A stretch of 64,000 nucleotides of DNA from Larkinella soli (GTDB taxonomy: Bacteria; Bacteroidota; Bacteroidia; Cytophagales; Spirosomataceae). A program made the translations under genes and the position numbers. The first letter of the stretch is position 1; the number at the start of each line of letters is the position of its first letter. The notes beneath the pieces are model-generated. The model saw nothing but the letters and a program-made list of their open reading frames with translations. It had not been told where the DNA came from and did no database searches. The stretch is from the NCBI RefSeq assembly GCF_003703975.1, contig NZ_QTJY01000015.1:62001-126000 (forward strand), written 5' to 3'. Below are positions 33,697-42,831 of this stretch, piece after piece.

Positions 33697-34761
33697 TTAC
33701 GGGATCATCTGCCCCTGCCCTTCCGGGAGTGCGCGGAAAACGCTGTCAGGTAATTGATTAGCGGATAGGGCGTTGCGAAGCTGAAGGATCGGCTCGTCCT
33801 CCCCGTCGTCGGCCAGCGGGAAGGTGCCGTAATGGATGGCGACGCTCTGCTGCGAACGTACCTCCTGATGAATCTTTACGGCCTCGGCCGGGGAGCAGTG
33901 AATGGGCGCCATGAACCATTCCGGCCTGAAGGCGCCGATGGGAACCAGCGAGAGCCGCATGGGACCGTATTTCTCACCGGTGGCTTTGAAAAAGGAACCG
34001 TAGCCGGTATCGCCCACGAAATAGAGCTTTCCGGCCACCTGGCTGTCGATGACGAAGCCGCACCAGAGGGTCGCGTTCCGGTCGAAGAGGCCCCGGCCCG
34101 AAAAATGCTGCGCCGGAACGCAGTGAATGGCGGTGCCCGGTCGGTAGGTCAGGGTCTGGCTCCAGTCCATCTCGGAGACGTTACGGCAGCCCTTTTGTTC
34201 CAGAAAGGCCCGGACCCCCAGCGGGCAGTACACCTTCGGCTCATCGCGCCGGCACAGGTTCCGGAAGGTTTCGATATCGAGGTGGTCCCAGTGGTTATGA
34301 CTGAGCAGGATGATGTCGATTTTCGGCAGGTCGTCGAAGCGGATGCCGGGCGGCCGGTTCCGTTTCGGCCCGGCCCACTGCACGGGGCTGGTGCGGTCGT
34401 ACCAGACCGGGTCGGTCAGGACGTTGAGCCCGTCGAACTGAAGCAAAACGGTGGAATGGTTGACAAACGTCACGCGGAGGTCCCGCCCGTCGACGCGCTT
34501 CGGCGGGGCAGGTCCGGGCGGCACATCGTGGAACGCTCCCCAAGGCTTTTTCTCCCGGTCGGACAACATCCAGGTGATAACCTCCCGGAAGCCTTTTGCA
34601 TTGATGCCGTTGTAGTTATTGAATTGTTTTCCGTCGAAATGGTCGGTGACCGGGCCGCGGTAGGAGGGAGCGGAGAAGAGATATCCCAGCAGAGCGCCGA
34701 CCAGCGCCGTCAGGGCAATAATAATCAGAATACCCAGCAGCACCTTGACGATAATCGGCAT
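33697..34761 (-). CDS. membrane-anchored MBL-fold hydrolase, NAPE-PLD-like
   Basis: A 354-residue metallo-beta-lactamase-fold protein with one N-terminal transmembrane segment (VKVLLGILIIIALTALVGALLGYLF). The metal motif is LLSHNHWDHLD; other ligands lie in CVPAQHFSGRGLFDRN and VGDTGYG, and the terminal His in VAIHYGTF. Lack of lactamase features and the NHSTVLLQFDGLNVLTDPVW start match the NAPE-hydrolysing phospholipase D/UlaG group. Natural lipid substrate is not known in bacteria. A perfect 22-bp-arm palindrome lies just upstream of its start. Confidence 0.8.
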   Translation of the reverse strand: MPIIVKVLLGILIIIALTALVGALLGYLFSAPSYRGPVTDHFDGKQFNNYNGINAKGFREVITWMLSDREKKPWGAFHDVPPGPAPPKRVDGRDLRVTFVNHSTVLLQFDGLNVLTDPVWYDRTSPVQWAGPKRNRPPGIRFDDLPKIDIILLSHNHWDHLDIETFRNLCRRDEPKVYCPLGVRAFLEQKGCRNVSEMDWSQTLTYRPGTAIHCVPAQHFSGRGLFDRNATLWCGFVIDSQVAGKLYFVGDTGYGSFFKATGEKYGPMRLSLVPIGAFRPEWFMAPIHCSPAEAVKIHQEVRSQQSVAIHYGTFPLADDGEDEPILQLRNALSANQLPDSVFRALPEGQGQMIP

Positions 34762-34769
34762 AAAGAAAG

Positions 34770-34815
34770 AAGTTTGGGAGTTGATCGATTTTTAAATCGA
34801 TCAACTCCCAAACTT
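34770..34815. repeat. perfect long palindrome
   Basis: Two 22-bp arms (34770-34791 and 34794-34815) are perfect reverse complements with a 2-nt spacer. It lies between the end of the fasciclin gene and the start of the MBL gene, both on the minus strand. There is no T-run, so it is not a classic terminator. Its sequence partly resembles the inverted repeat at 49596-49662. Confidence 0.85.
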
Positions 34816-34833
34816 ACAACTTATCTCTTCAAC

Positions 34834-35829
34834 TTACGGCAACAGCACCCGGTCGATCTTGTGCACGACGCCGTTGGTCGCCAGAATGTTGGCTTTAGTG
34901 ACGGCGGCTGCCGTGGTGATGCCCGGACTCTTGACCGTCACGCCGTTGGCCGTGCTGACGGTCAGCTTGCCGGTACCGTAGGCCGTTACGTCACCGTTGG
35001 TCAGGTCGCTGGAGAAAATGCGTCCGGCTACGACGTGGTTCGCCAGAACGTTCGTCAGCGTAGCGATGGGGGCGGCATTGATGGCGGCCGCAGTGGCAAA
35101 ACCGGCGGCCCGGAAGGCGGCATTGGTCGGAGCGAAAACCGTGTAGGGCGACGTGCCGGTCAGAACAGCGGTCAGAGCCGGGTTACCGGCGGCTACGCGG
35201 GTGGCGGCCGTGGCCAGCAGCGAGAGGCTGGTGTCGGCGGCTACGACCGCGACCAGACCACCGCCGTTTGCCGTCGGGGGCGGCATCAGCACCTGGTCGA
35301 TGACGTGCATCACGCCGTTCGATACGGCCACATCGGCCGCGACGACTTTAGCACCGTTCACAAATACACCGCCGGCATTTTTGGTAACATATAACGGAAC
35401 GGCCGTTCCGCTGACCGAAAGGTTGCTCTGAACGGCGGTATTGCTTCCGGACGGCAGGGCCGAGGAGGTCACCGTCGAGGGCAGTACGTGGTATTGAAGA
35501 ATGGGGGTCAGCTGAGCAGCGGTCAGTGCGTTGACGGCGGCTGCGTCGGCGAAACCGGCCGCCCGGAAAGCCGCATCGTTCGGGGCAAAGATGGTCAGAT
35601 TCGGATTTTTCAGGGCGTCGGTCAGGCCGGCCTTGATTACCGCTGCTTCCAGAATCGTAAAGTCATTGCTTCGAATCACATAGTCGGCGATGGTTTCCGG
35701 CTGGGCGGTGTTATCGTCGTCATCGTCGTCATTACAGCTGGTGGTGAAGGCAAGGAGGGCCGTTAAAGCCGCAAGGGTCAGCGCACGTGACCGCAGGAGG
35801 AATAAGTGCGGTTTGTTCATGGAATACAT
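34834..35829 (-). CDS. lipoprotein with two fasciclin (FAS1) domains
   Basis: A 331-residue lipoprotein (signal ending LLAFTTSC, then an Asp-rich linker). Two FAS1 domains follow, about 45-185 and 190-330. Each has the H1 box (LTIFAPNDAAFRAAGF; YTVFAPTNAAFRAAGF), a central YH/NH motif and the terminal NGVxHxID motif (NGVMHVIDQVL; NGVVHKIDRVL). FAS1 proteins mediate adhesion or bind matrix and envelope components. The second domain is strongly alanine-rich. An alternative ATG at 35820 is equally likely as the start and begins closer to the hydrophobic signal. Confidence 0.85.
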   Translation of the reverse strand: MYSMNKPHLFLLRSRALTLAALTALLAFTTSCNDDDDDDNTAQPETIADYVIRSNDFTILEAAVIKAGLTDALKNPNLTIFAPNDAAFRAAGFADAAAVNALTAAQLTPILQYHVLPSTVTSSALPSGSNTAVQSNLSVSGTAVPLYVTKNAGGVFVNGAKVVAADVAVSNGVMHVIDQVLMPPPTANGGGLVAVVAADTSLSLLATAATRVAAGNPALTAVLTGTSPYTVFAPTNAAFRAAGFATAAAINAAPIATLTNVLANHVVAGRIFSSDLTNGDVTAYGTGKLTVSTANGVTVKSPGITTAAAVTKANILATNGVVHKIDRVLLP

Positions 35830-36001
35830 ACAGGTTTATTGTTGAGATTAAAAAGTCGGGCGCGTGATTCAGGTTGTGTTATCTTTATGCCCGGCCAAGT
35901 TGAAGAACGGCTGTTCAGCGATTTTGTTTAAGAAGTCGTAACAAAGCCTTCAACAATTTGCCGTAATAGTATCAATTCCTTAAAAAACCTTTTCCCGACT
36001 C

Positions 36002-36598
36002 ATGAAACAATCATTGCTGGCAGTGCTCCTCCTGGCCGCCCTCGGTTTTGTTGCACCGACCAAGAAAGTCAAGCTGTTCAACGGAAAAGATCTGACCGGC
36101 TGGAAAATTTACGGTACCGAAAAGTGGTATGTCGAAAACGGCGAACTGATCTGCGAGAGCGGCCCCGACAAAGGCTACGGCTATCTGGCTACCGACAAGT
36201 TTTACAAAAATTTCGATCTGACCCTGGAGTTCAAACAGGAGGCCAACGGCAACAGCGGGGTCTTCTTCCGCTCCACGATCGAAGGTACCAAAGTCAGCGG
36301 ATGGCAGGTGGAGGTGGCTCCGCCGAACCATGACACCGGCGGTATTTATGAATCCTACGGCCGCGGCTGGCTGGTTCAGATCCCGGACGCCAAAGAAAAT
36401 TTTCTCAAGGCGGAGCAGTGGAACAAGATGCGCATCCGGGTCGAAGGCGACCACGTGCAGACCTGGCTCAACGGCCAGTCGATGGTGGACCTGAAAGATG
36501 AAAAGATCGGCAAGGGCGACGGTTCGGTGGCTCTGCAGATCCACGACGGCGGGGGCATCCGGGTCCGCTGGCGGAACCTGGTTCTGAAAGAAATCTAA
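36002..36598 (+). CDS. secreted DUF1080 protein, short form
   Basis: A 198-residue protein with a signal peptide (SLLAVLLLAALGFVAPTKK). The DUF1080 sandwich starts KLFNGKDLTGWKIYG and contains FDLTLEFKQEANGNSGVFFRS, GWQVEVAP and GSVALQIHDGGGIRVRWRNLVLKEI. Glycan-related fold; some relatives cleave 3-keto-disaccharides. It stands alone 150 bp upstream of a TonB receptor. It is a distant paralogue of the protein at 22609-23328. Confidence 0.8.
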   Translation: MKQSLLAVLLLAALGFVAPTKKVKLFNGKDLTGWKIYGTEKWYVENGELICESGPDKGYGYLATDKFYKNFDLTLEFKQEANGNSGVFFRSTIEGTKVSGWQVEVAPPNHDTGGIYESYGRGWLVQIPDAKENFLKAEQWNKMRIRVEGDHVQTWLNGQSMVDLKDEKIGKGDGSVALQIHDGGGIRVRWRNLVLKEI

Positions 36599-36747
36599 GA
36601 GACGCATTTTCATCCGGATTCCGGGCCGGTTCACTCCGGAAAAACCGGTTTTAGTCGATTCTGAACGGGCTTTCGTCGGAAACGGCTCCCGGACGGCGGG
36701 CATGACGGATAGCTTTGAATCACCAAACGGTTCGCAGGCTATCCGTC

Positions 36748-38904
36748 ATGAAACTCGTTCTCCTCCTATCCGCACTTCTGCTTCCGGCTTTCGGCCGGGC
36801 CCAAACCACTCTGACCGGCCAGGTCACCGACCGCAGGGGTAACGCCCTGCCGGGCGCCAACGTCTACATTAAAGGTACTTACGACGGCGTCAACACCGAT
36901 TCGACCGGCCACTTCCGGTTTCAGACCGAACAGCGGGATACGGCCACCGTCGCCGTCAGCTTCATCGGGTACGAACCCCATCAGCAAAAAATCCGGCTCG
37001 ACCAGCCGGCCCTCCAGCTGACCTTCCGGCTGGAGGAGGCCGCCAATCTGCTCAACACCGTCGTCATCACTGCCGGAACCTTCGAGGCCAGCGACGAAAA
37101 GCGGCTCACGGTGCTGAAACCGATGGATATTTATACCACGGCCGGGGGCGGGGCCGACATCAACGCGGTGATGAACCTGCTGCCGGGTGCGTCGCGGGTG
37201 GGCGAGACGGAGGGCCTGTTCGTGCGGGGCGGCTCGGCGGGGGAGACCAAAACCCTCATCGACGGAATGGTGGTCCAGAACCCGTTCTTCGCGAGCGGGC
37301 CGGACATTGCAGCCCGAAACCGCTTCCCGGCTTTTCTGTTCCGGGGCACGGCTTTCAGCACGGGCGGCTACTCGGCCCAGTACGGGCAGGCCCTGTCGAG
37401 CGTGCTGCTGCTCAATACCACCGACAAAACCGGCGTCAACAACGGGATGAACATCAACGCCAACCTCGCCGGGGTGGCGGTGTCGGGCTATGTGAAGGAC
37501 AAGCTGATCGTCGGGGCGCAATACACCAACCTCCGGCCGTTTATCGGACTGACGAAGATGAACGTCCGCTGGCTGCACCCCGCCGAGGCCGTCGGCGGGT
37601 CGGTCATCTACAAAGGGGAGGTCGGCAGGAACGGCCTTTTCAAGAACTATACCACTTATGGCGACAGCTATACCGCCATGGAGTTCCGGGATTTTACGTC
37701 CGATTACCGCCCGGTGGCCTACAAAGTCCGGAACCGGAATTTCTTCACGACCAACACCTACCAGACCTCCTGGGCCGAGGGGGCCTGGAAACTACAGACC
37801 GGGGCTTCCTACAGCTACAACCGCGACCGCATCGGGATCGACACGACCGACGTGGAACGGACCGACGAGCGCCTTCAGGGCCGGGTGATCCTGTCACGCA
37901 TGGTGTCGAAAGACGTCACCGTGATGGCGGGCGGGGAACTGCACGGCTACCAGTATGAGAACCGATACGGCTCCCGGCAACAGACGCTGACCGACGTCTA
38001 TTCGGCGGTTTTCACGGAGGCCGAGGTCTATGTCAGCCGGAAACTGGCCGTTCGGCTTGGGTTTCGGGGAGAGGGCAGTTCGCTGATCGGGCGGTTCAAC
38101 GTGGCGCCCCGGCTGTCGATGGCCTACAAGACGGGTGCCTACGGGCAGGTTTCGCTGGCCGCCGGGCAGTTTTTCCAGACGCCGGACAACAAATATCTGC
38201 TGACGAACCGCTCATTGGGCTTCGAACAGGCCCGGCACCTGATTCTGAACTACCAGGTCATCAGAAACGAACGCACCTTCCGCGTCGAGGGCTATTTCAA
38301 GAAGTACCTGAACCTGGTGCGGGAGCGGGCGGCCGGGCGGTTCGACCCGAATCCGTACCGGTATCCCGGCAGTTCGACCGACAACGGCGGCCACGGCTAC
38401 GCGCAGGGCATCGACCTGTTCTGGCGCGACCGGAAATCCTTCAAAAATATCGACTACTGGGTGTCGTACTCGTATCTGGATACGAAGCGGGTGTTCGCCA
38501 ACTATCCCGTGAAGACGATGCCGACCTTTGCCTCGACCCACACGGCCTCCTTCGTCTACAAGCATTACGTCTCCTTCCTGAAGTCGAACCTCGGGGCTTC
38601 CTGGGCCGTCGCGAGCGGGCGGCCCTACTATAATCCGCAGAGCGAAACCTTCCTGACCGACCGGACAAAACCTTTCAGCAGTCTGGCCCTGAGTGCCAGT
38701 TACATCACCACGATCAAACGAAACTTCTTCGTCATCTACGCCAGTCTGGACAATGTGCTGGGGACGCGCAACATCTACGGCTACCGGTATTCGCCCGACG
38801 GTTCGCGGAAGTATCCGATCATTCCGCCTTCCTACCGCACGTTCTTCATCGGTGTCAGCATGAACATCGGCCGGAATCTGGCGGTACCGGAGGAGGCAAA
38901 ATAA
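36748..38904 (+). CDS. TonB-dependent outer-membrane receptor with carboxypeptidase-regulatory-like domain
   Basis: A 718-residue receptor. Signal peptide (VLLLSALLLPAFGRA), then an N-terminal extension of about 90 residues (TLTGQVTDRRGNALPGANVYIKG to SFIGYEPHQQKI), then the plug (INAVMNLLPGASRVGETEGLFVRGGSAGETKTLIDGMVVQNP) and a 22-strand-type barrel to the C-terminus. It imports an unidentified ligand using TonB energy. No SusD partner adjoins, so it is not a classical SusC. The start at 36748 begins the signal peptide. Confidence 0.8.
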   Translation: MKLVLLLSALLLPAFGRAQTTLTGQVTDRRGNALPGANVYIKGTYDGVNTDSTGHFRFQTEQRDTATVAVSFIGYEPHQQKIRLDQPALQLTFRLEEAANLLNTVVITAGTFEASDEKRLTVLKPMDIYTTAGGGADINAVMNLLPGASRVGETEGLFVRGGSAGETKTLIDGMVVQNPFFASGPDIAARNRFPAFLFRGTAFSTGGYSAQYGQALSSVLLLNTTDKTGVNNGMNINANLAGVAVSGYVKDKLIVGAQYTNLRPFIGLTKMNVRWLHPAEAVGGSVIYKGEVGRNGLFKNYTTYGDSYTAMEFRDFTSDYRPVAYKVRNRNFFTTNTYQTSWAEGAWKLQTGASYSYNRDRIGIDTTDVERTDERLQGRVILSRMVSKDVTVMAGGELHGYQYENRYGSRQQTLTDVYSAVFTEAEVYVSRKLAVRLGFRGEGSSLIGRFNVAPRLSMAYKTGAYGQVSLAAGQFFQTPDNKYLLTNRSLGFEQARHLILNYQVIRNERTFRVEGYFKKYLNLVRERAAGRFDPNPYRYPGSSTDNGGHGYAQGIDLFWRDRKSFKNIDYWVSYSYLDTKRVFANYPVKTMPTFASTHTASFVYKHYVSFLKSNLGASWAVASGRPYYNPQSETFLTDRTKPFSSLALSASYITTIKRNFFVIYASLDNVLGTRNIYGYRYSPDGSRKYPIIPPSYRTFFIGVSMNIGRNLAVPEEAK

Positions 38905-38963
38905 ACGGTCTGATTTTCAATAAATTATTTCTAATTTTTCAACCAATTAATTTGTCTGAAACC

Positions 38964-39604
38964 ATGAAAAGAATCCTGCTTCTCCTGACCCTTGCCCTGA
39001 CGGTGGGCGCCGGCGCCCGTGCGCAGAATGAAAAGTACGTGAAGGCGATGGAAGCCGCCATCGCCAAAGTGAAGTTCATGGCGCCTAAGGAAGAACTGCA
39101 GCAGCTGGCCGGGCAGTTCGAGCGCATCGGCAGCGCCGAAACCGGCGAGTGGCTGCCGGCCTATTGGGCGGCTTATACTTACGCCATTCTGTCGGTGAAG
39201 GAAACCGAAGCCGCCAAAAAAGACGCCTACCTCGACAAGGCGGGTGAATTGCTGAAGGCGGTTTCGAAGCAGCAGGCCGACAGTGACGAAACCATGGTGC
39301 TGGCGGCCCAGATTGCCGGCGCCCGCCTGTCGGTCGATCCTGAAAACCGCTGGCAGCAGTACGTGCCGGAATTCCAGGGTTATCTGGAGAAGGCCAAAGG
39401 GAAGAATCCCGACAATCCGAGGATTTATGCTTTGCAGGGACAATCGCTGTTTTACACGCCCGAGCAGTATGGGGGCGGCAAAACCGCGGCCTGCCCGATG
39501 CTGAAACAGGCCGCCGAAAAATTTGCTACCTTCAAACCGGCATCGACCATCCACCCCAACTGGGGCCAAGATACCAACCAGTACCTGCTCAGTCAGTGCA
39601 GCCA

Positions 39605-39608
<4 letters not shown>
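38964..39608 (+). CDS. secreted TPR-like protein of unknown function
   Basis: A 214-residue protein with a signal peptide (LLLLTLALTVGAGARA). The mature part is alpha-helical, with pairs resembling tetratricopeptide repeats (LAGQFERIGSAETGEWLPAYWAAYTYAILS; NPDNPRIYALQGQSLFYTPEQYGGG), and two Cys. Function unknown. Its stop overlaps the start of the histidine kinase gene (ATGA), implying translational coupling, so it may be a sensory or output partner of that system. Confidence 0.65.
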
Positions 39609-40747
<1,139 letters not shown>

Positions 40748-40786
40748 GTGCCGAAGAACTGCCGGGACCTCAAACTCTATTTTCCA

Positions 40787-41038
40787 ATGAAAGCATCGAC
40801 CGAACGTAAAATCATACGCTGGCTGCACCTGATCGCCGGCATTCCCATTCTCGGCTACATCTACGGGCCGGTGGCCGGGATACCGGAAGCCGCCCTGATG
40901 GTGAAAGCCGTCATCATGCCGCTGGTCATTCTGTCCGGGCTGTGGCTGTGGAAGGGCCAGTGGGTCCGCAAATTCTTCGTAAAAGCCGGTTCGAACGCCC
41001 AGGGATCGCACCGCCGTCCGTTAAAACTGAAAGTCTGA
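40787..41038 (+). CDS. small two-helix membrane protein
   Basis: An 83-residue protein with two hydrophobic segments (IIRWLHLIAGIPILGYIYGPVAG and LMVKAVIMPLVILSGLWLW) and a basic C-terminal tail. It lies between the sensor kinase and response regulator and its stop overlaps the regulator start. I do not recognise a named family. The position suggests it modulates the kinase or senses the membrane, but that is inference. Although the frame opens with GTG at 40748, the ATG at 40787 starts the conserved-looking part. Confidence 0.6.
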   Translation: MKASTERKIIRWLHLIAGIPILGYIYGPVAGIPEAALMVKAVIMPLVILSGLWLWKGQWVRKFFVKAGSNAQGSHRRPLKLKV

Positions 41039-41808
41039 TGACGACTTCCCGATTTCCGCTCCGAACCCTGCTCGTCGACGACGAACCGCTGGCCCTCAGC
41101 CGTCTCCGGCGGCTTCTGGGCCGGTTTGAAGATACCTTCGAGATTGTGGGCGAGGCCGTCAACGGCCTGGAGGGCCTGAAGGCCGTGAGCGTCCTGGAGC
41201 CGGACATCGTATTTCTGGACATCGAAATGCCCGGCATGAACGGTTTCGAGATGCTGGCGAAACTGCCCTACCTGCCGATGGTGGTTTTTGCCACGGCCTA
41301 TGACGACTACGCCGTCCGGGCGTTCGAAGAGAACTCCATCGACTACCTGCTGAAACCGGTCGAGCCGGAGCGGCTGGAAAAGACCGTCGATCGGATCCGG
41401 AAAACCCAATCGTCTCCGGCCGGTCCCGGCCCCGATCTGCGGCACGTACTGGAACTGCTGAAGCCGAAACGGGAACTCCATTCGATCAGTGTCCGGACGG
41501 GCGACCGTATCCTGCTTGTCCCGCTGGCCGAGGTCTCCTATTTTGAAGCCGAAGACAAATACGTCTTTCTGCATACGACCGACGGGCAGCAGTATCTGAC
41601 CAGTTATACCATCAGCACCCTGGAGGAGAAACTGCCGGATACCTTCGTTCGCGTAAGCCGCTCGACGCTGCTCAATTCCAGGCACATCCGGGAGATCCAG
41701 AAGTATTTCAGCGGGAAATTTCTGGTGATCATGCGCGATAAAAAAGCGACGCAGCTCATCAGCGGAAGCGCCTTCAACGATAACCTCCGGGCGTTGCTTG
41801 AATTATGA
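41038..41808 (+). CDS. LytTR-family response regulator
   Basis: A 256-residue regulator. The receiver domain has the acidic pocket VDDEP, phospho-acceptor Asp in VFLDIEMPG, Thr in FATAYDDY and Lys in YLLKPV. A LytTR DNA-binding domain covers about 155-255 (LLVPLAEVSYFEAEDKYVFL, FVRVSRSTLLN). It should bind direct repeats at target promoters in response to the upstream LytS-type kinase. The ATG overlaps the preceding stop, so the cassette is coupled. Confidence 0.92.
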   Translation: MTTSRFPLRTLLVDDEPLALSRLRRLLGRFEDTFEIVGEAVNGLEGLKAVSVLEPDIVFLDIEMPGMNGFEMLAKLPYLPMVVFATAYDDYAVRAFEENSIDYLLKPVEPERLEKTVDRIRKTQSSPAGPGPDLRHVLELLKPKRELHSISVRTGDRILLVPLAEVSYFEAEDKYVFLHTTDGQQYLTSYTISTLEEKLPDTFVRVSRSTLLNSRHIREIQKYFSGKFLVIMRDKKATQLISGSAFNDNLRALLEL

Positions 41809-41850
41809 ATTTGAGGCCGTTCCAGCCTGATAAAGAGAATAGATGACTGA

Positions 41851-41951
41851 AAAAGGCGGAAAAGGTGCAAAGGCTGTGCGTTTTCGAAACGCTTCGCAGC
41901 CCGGCAGCCTTTTCTGCCTGTCCCCCTTTTGCCTGCCGCCTGCGTTTTTTT
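41851..41951 (+). terminator. complex hairpin region ending in a T-run
   Basis: Contains GCGTTT-TCG-AAACGC (41878-41892) nested between GC-rich imperfectly complementary segments (AGGCGGAAAAGG with CCTTTTCTGCCT), ending in T7. It likely terminates the LytTR operon. The rest of this 239-bp gap shows TAACTTTG at 41997-42004, a -7-like box for uppS without a clear -33. Confidence 0.45.
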
Positions 41952-42047
41952 GAATCTTTAACATTTTCCTGTGAATGCTTATTGGGGTACTTTCAGTAAC
42001 TTTGTGGTTCTAAAAAACTTAAAGTTTGTTAAAACCGATCCGGCTGA

Positions 42048-42788
42048 ATGAAAGAACTCATTGACCTGAGCAATCTGCCCCGACACATAGCCGTTATTAT
42101 GGACGGAAACGGACGCTGGGCCAAACGGCAGGGCGCTGCGCGGGTATTCGGCCACCGGAATGCCATCAAATCCGTCAGGGAAGTCACCGAAGGATGTGCG
42201 GAATTGGGCGTGAAGTATCTGACTCTCTATACATTTTCTACCGAAAACTGGGCTCGTCCCAAATACGAAATCGACGCTCTGATGCAGTTGCTGGTACACA
42301 CCATCCGCTCGGAAATCCCGACGCTGATGGAAAACAACGTGCGTCTGTCGACCATCGGAAGCATCGATACGCTGCCGGGTGACTGCCGGTCGGAGCTGTC
42401 CGAAGCCATGCGGATGACCGAGCAAAACGACGGTCTGAACCTGATCCTGGCCCTGAGTTACAGCGGAAAATGGGACATCCTGGAAGCCACGCGCAAAATT
42501 GCCCGCCAGGTGGAACAGGGAACGCTGTCGCCCGATCAGATCGATGAGGAACTCTTCTCCCACTCACTGGCGACGGACGGCATCGACGATGTCGACCTGA
42601 TGATCCGGACGGGTGGGGATCACCGGATCAGCAACTTTATGCTCTGGCAACTCGCTTATGCCGAGTTATATATCATTGAGAATGTACTCTGGCCCGATTT
42701 TCGCAAGCCCCATTTGTGGGAAGCCATTCTGGCCTATCAGAACCGTGAACGACGCTTTGGAAAGACCAGCGAGCAGCTGGTAAAGTAG
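42048..42788 (+). CDS. uppS: isoprenyl (undecaprenyl diphosphate) synthase
   Basis: A 246-residue cis-prenyltransferase making the lipid carrier for cell-wall and surface-polysaccharide synthesis. The first block is HIAVIMDGNGRWAKRQGAARVFGH, with the catalytic Asp and the diphosphate-binding Arg/His. YTFSTENWARP, IRTGGDHRISNFMLWQLAYAELY (the C-terminal dimer/Mg motif) and LWPDF follow. Length is typical. It begins the envelope cluster with bamA and two ompH genes, 43 bp before bamA, as in many Bacteroidota. Confidence 0.95.
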   Translation: MKELIDLSNLPRHIAVIMDGNGRWAKRQGAARVFGHRNAIKSVREVTEGCAELGVKYLTLYTFSTENWARPKYEIDALMQLLVHTIRSEIPTLMENNVRLSTIGSIDTLPGDCRSELSEAMRMTEQNDGLNLILALSYSGKWDILEATRKIARQVEQGTLSPDQIDEELFSHSLATDGIDDVDLMIRTGGDHRISNFMLWQLAYAELYIIENVLWPDFRKPHLWEAILAYQNRERRFGKTSEQLVK

Positions 42789-42831
42789 TTGGCCCGAACG
42801 CTTTTTCGTTTTCCAGTCAGTTGGGTAACAC

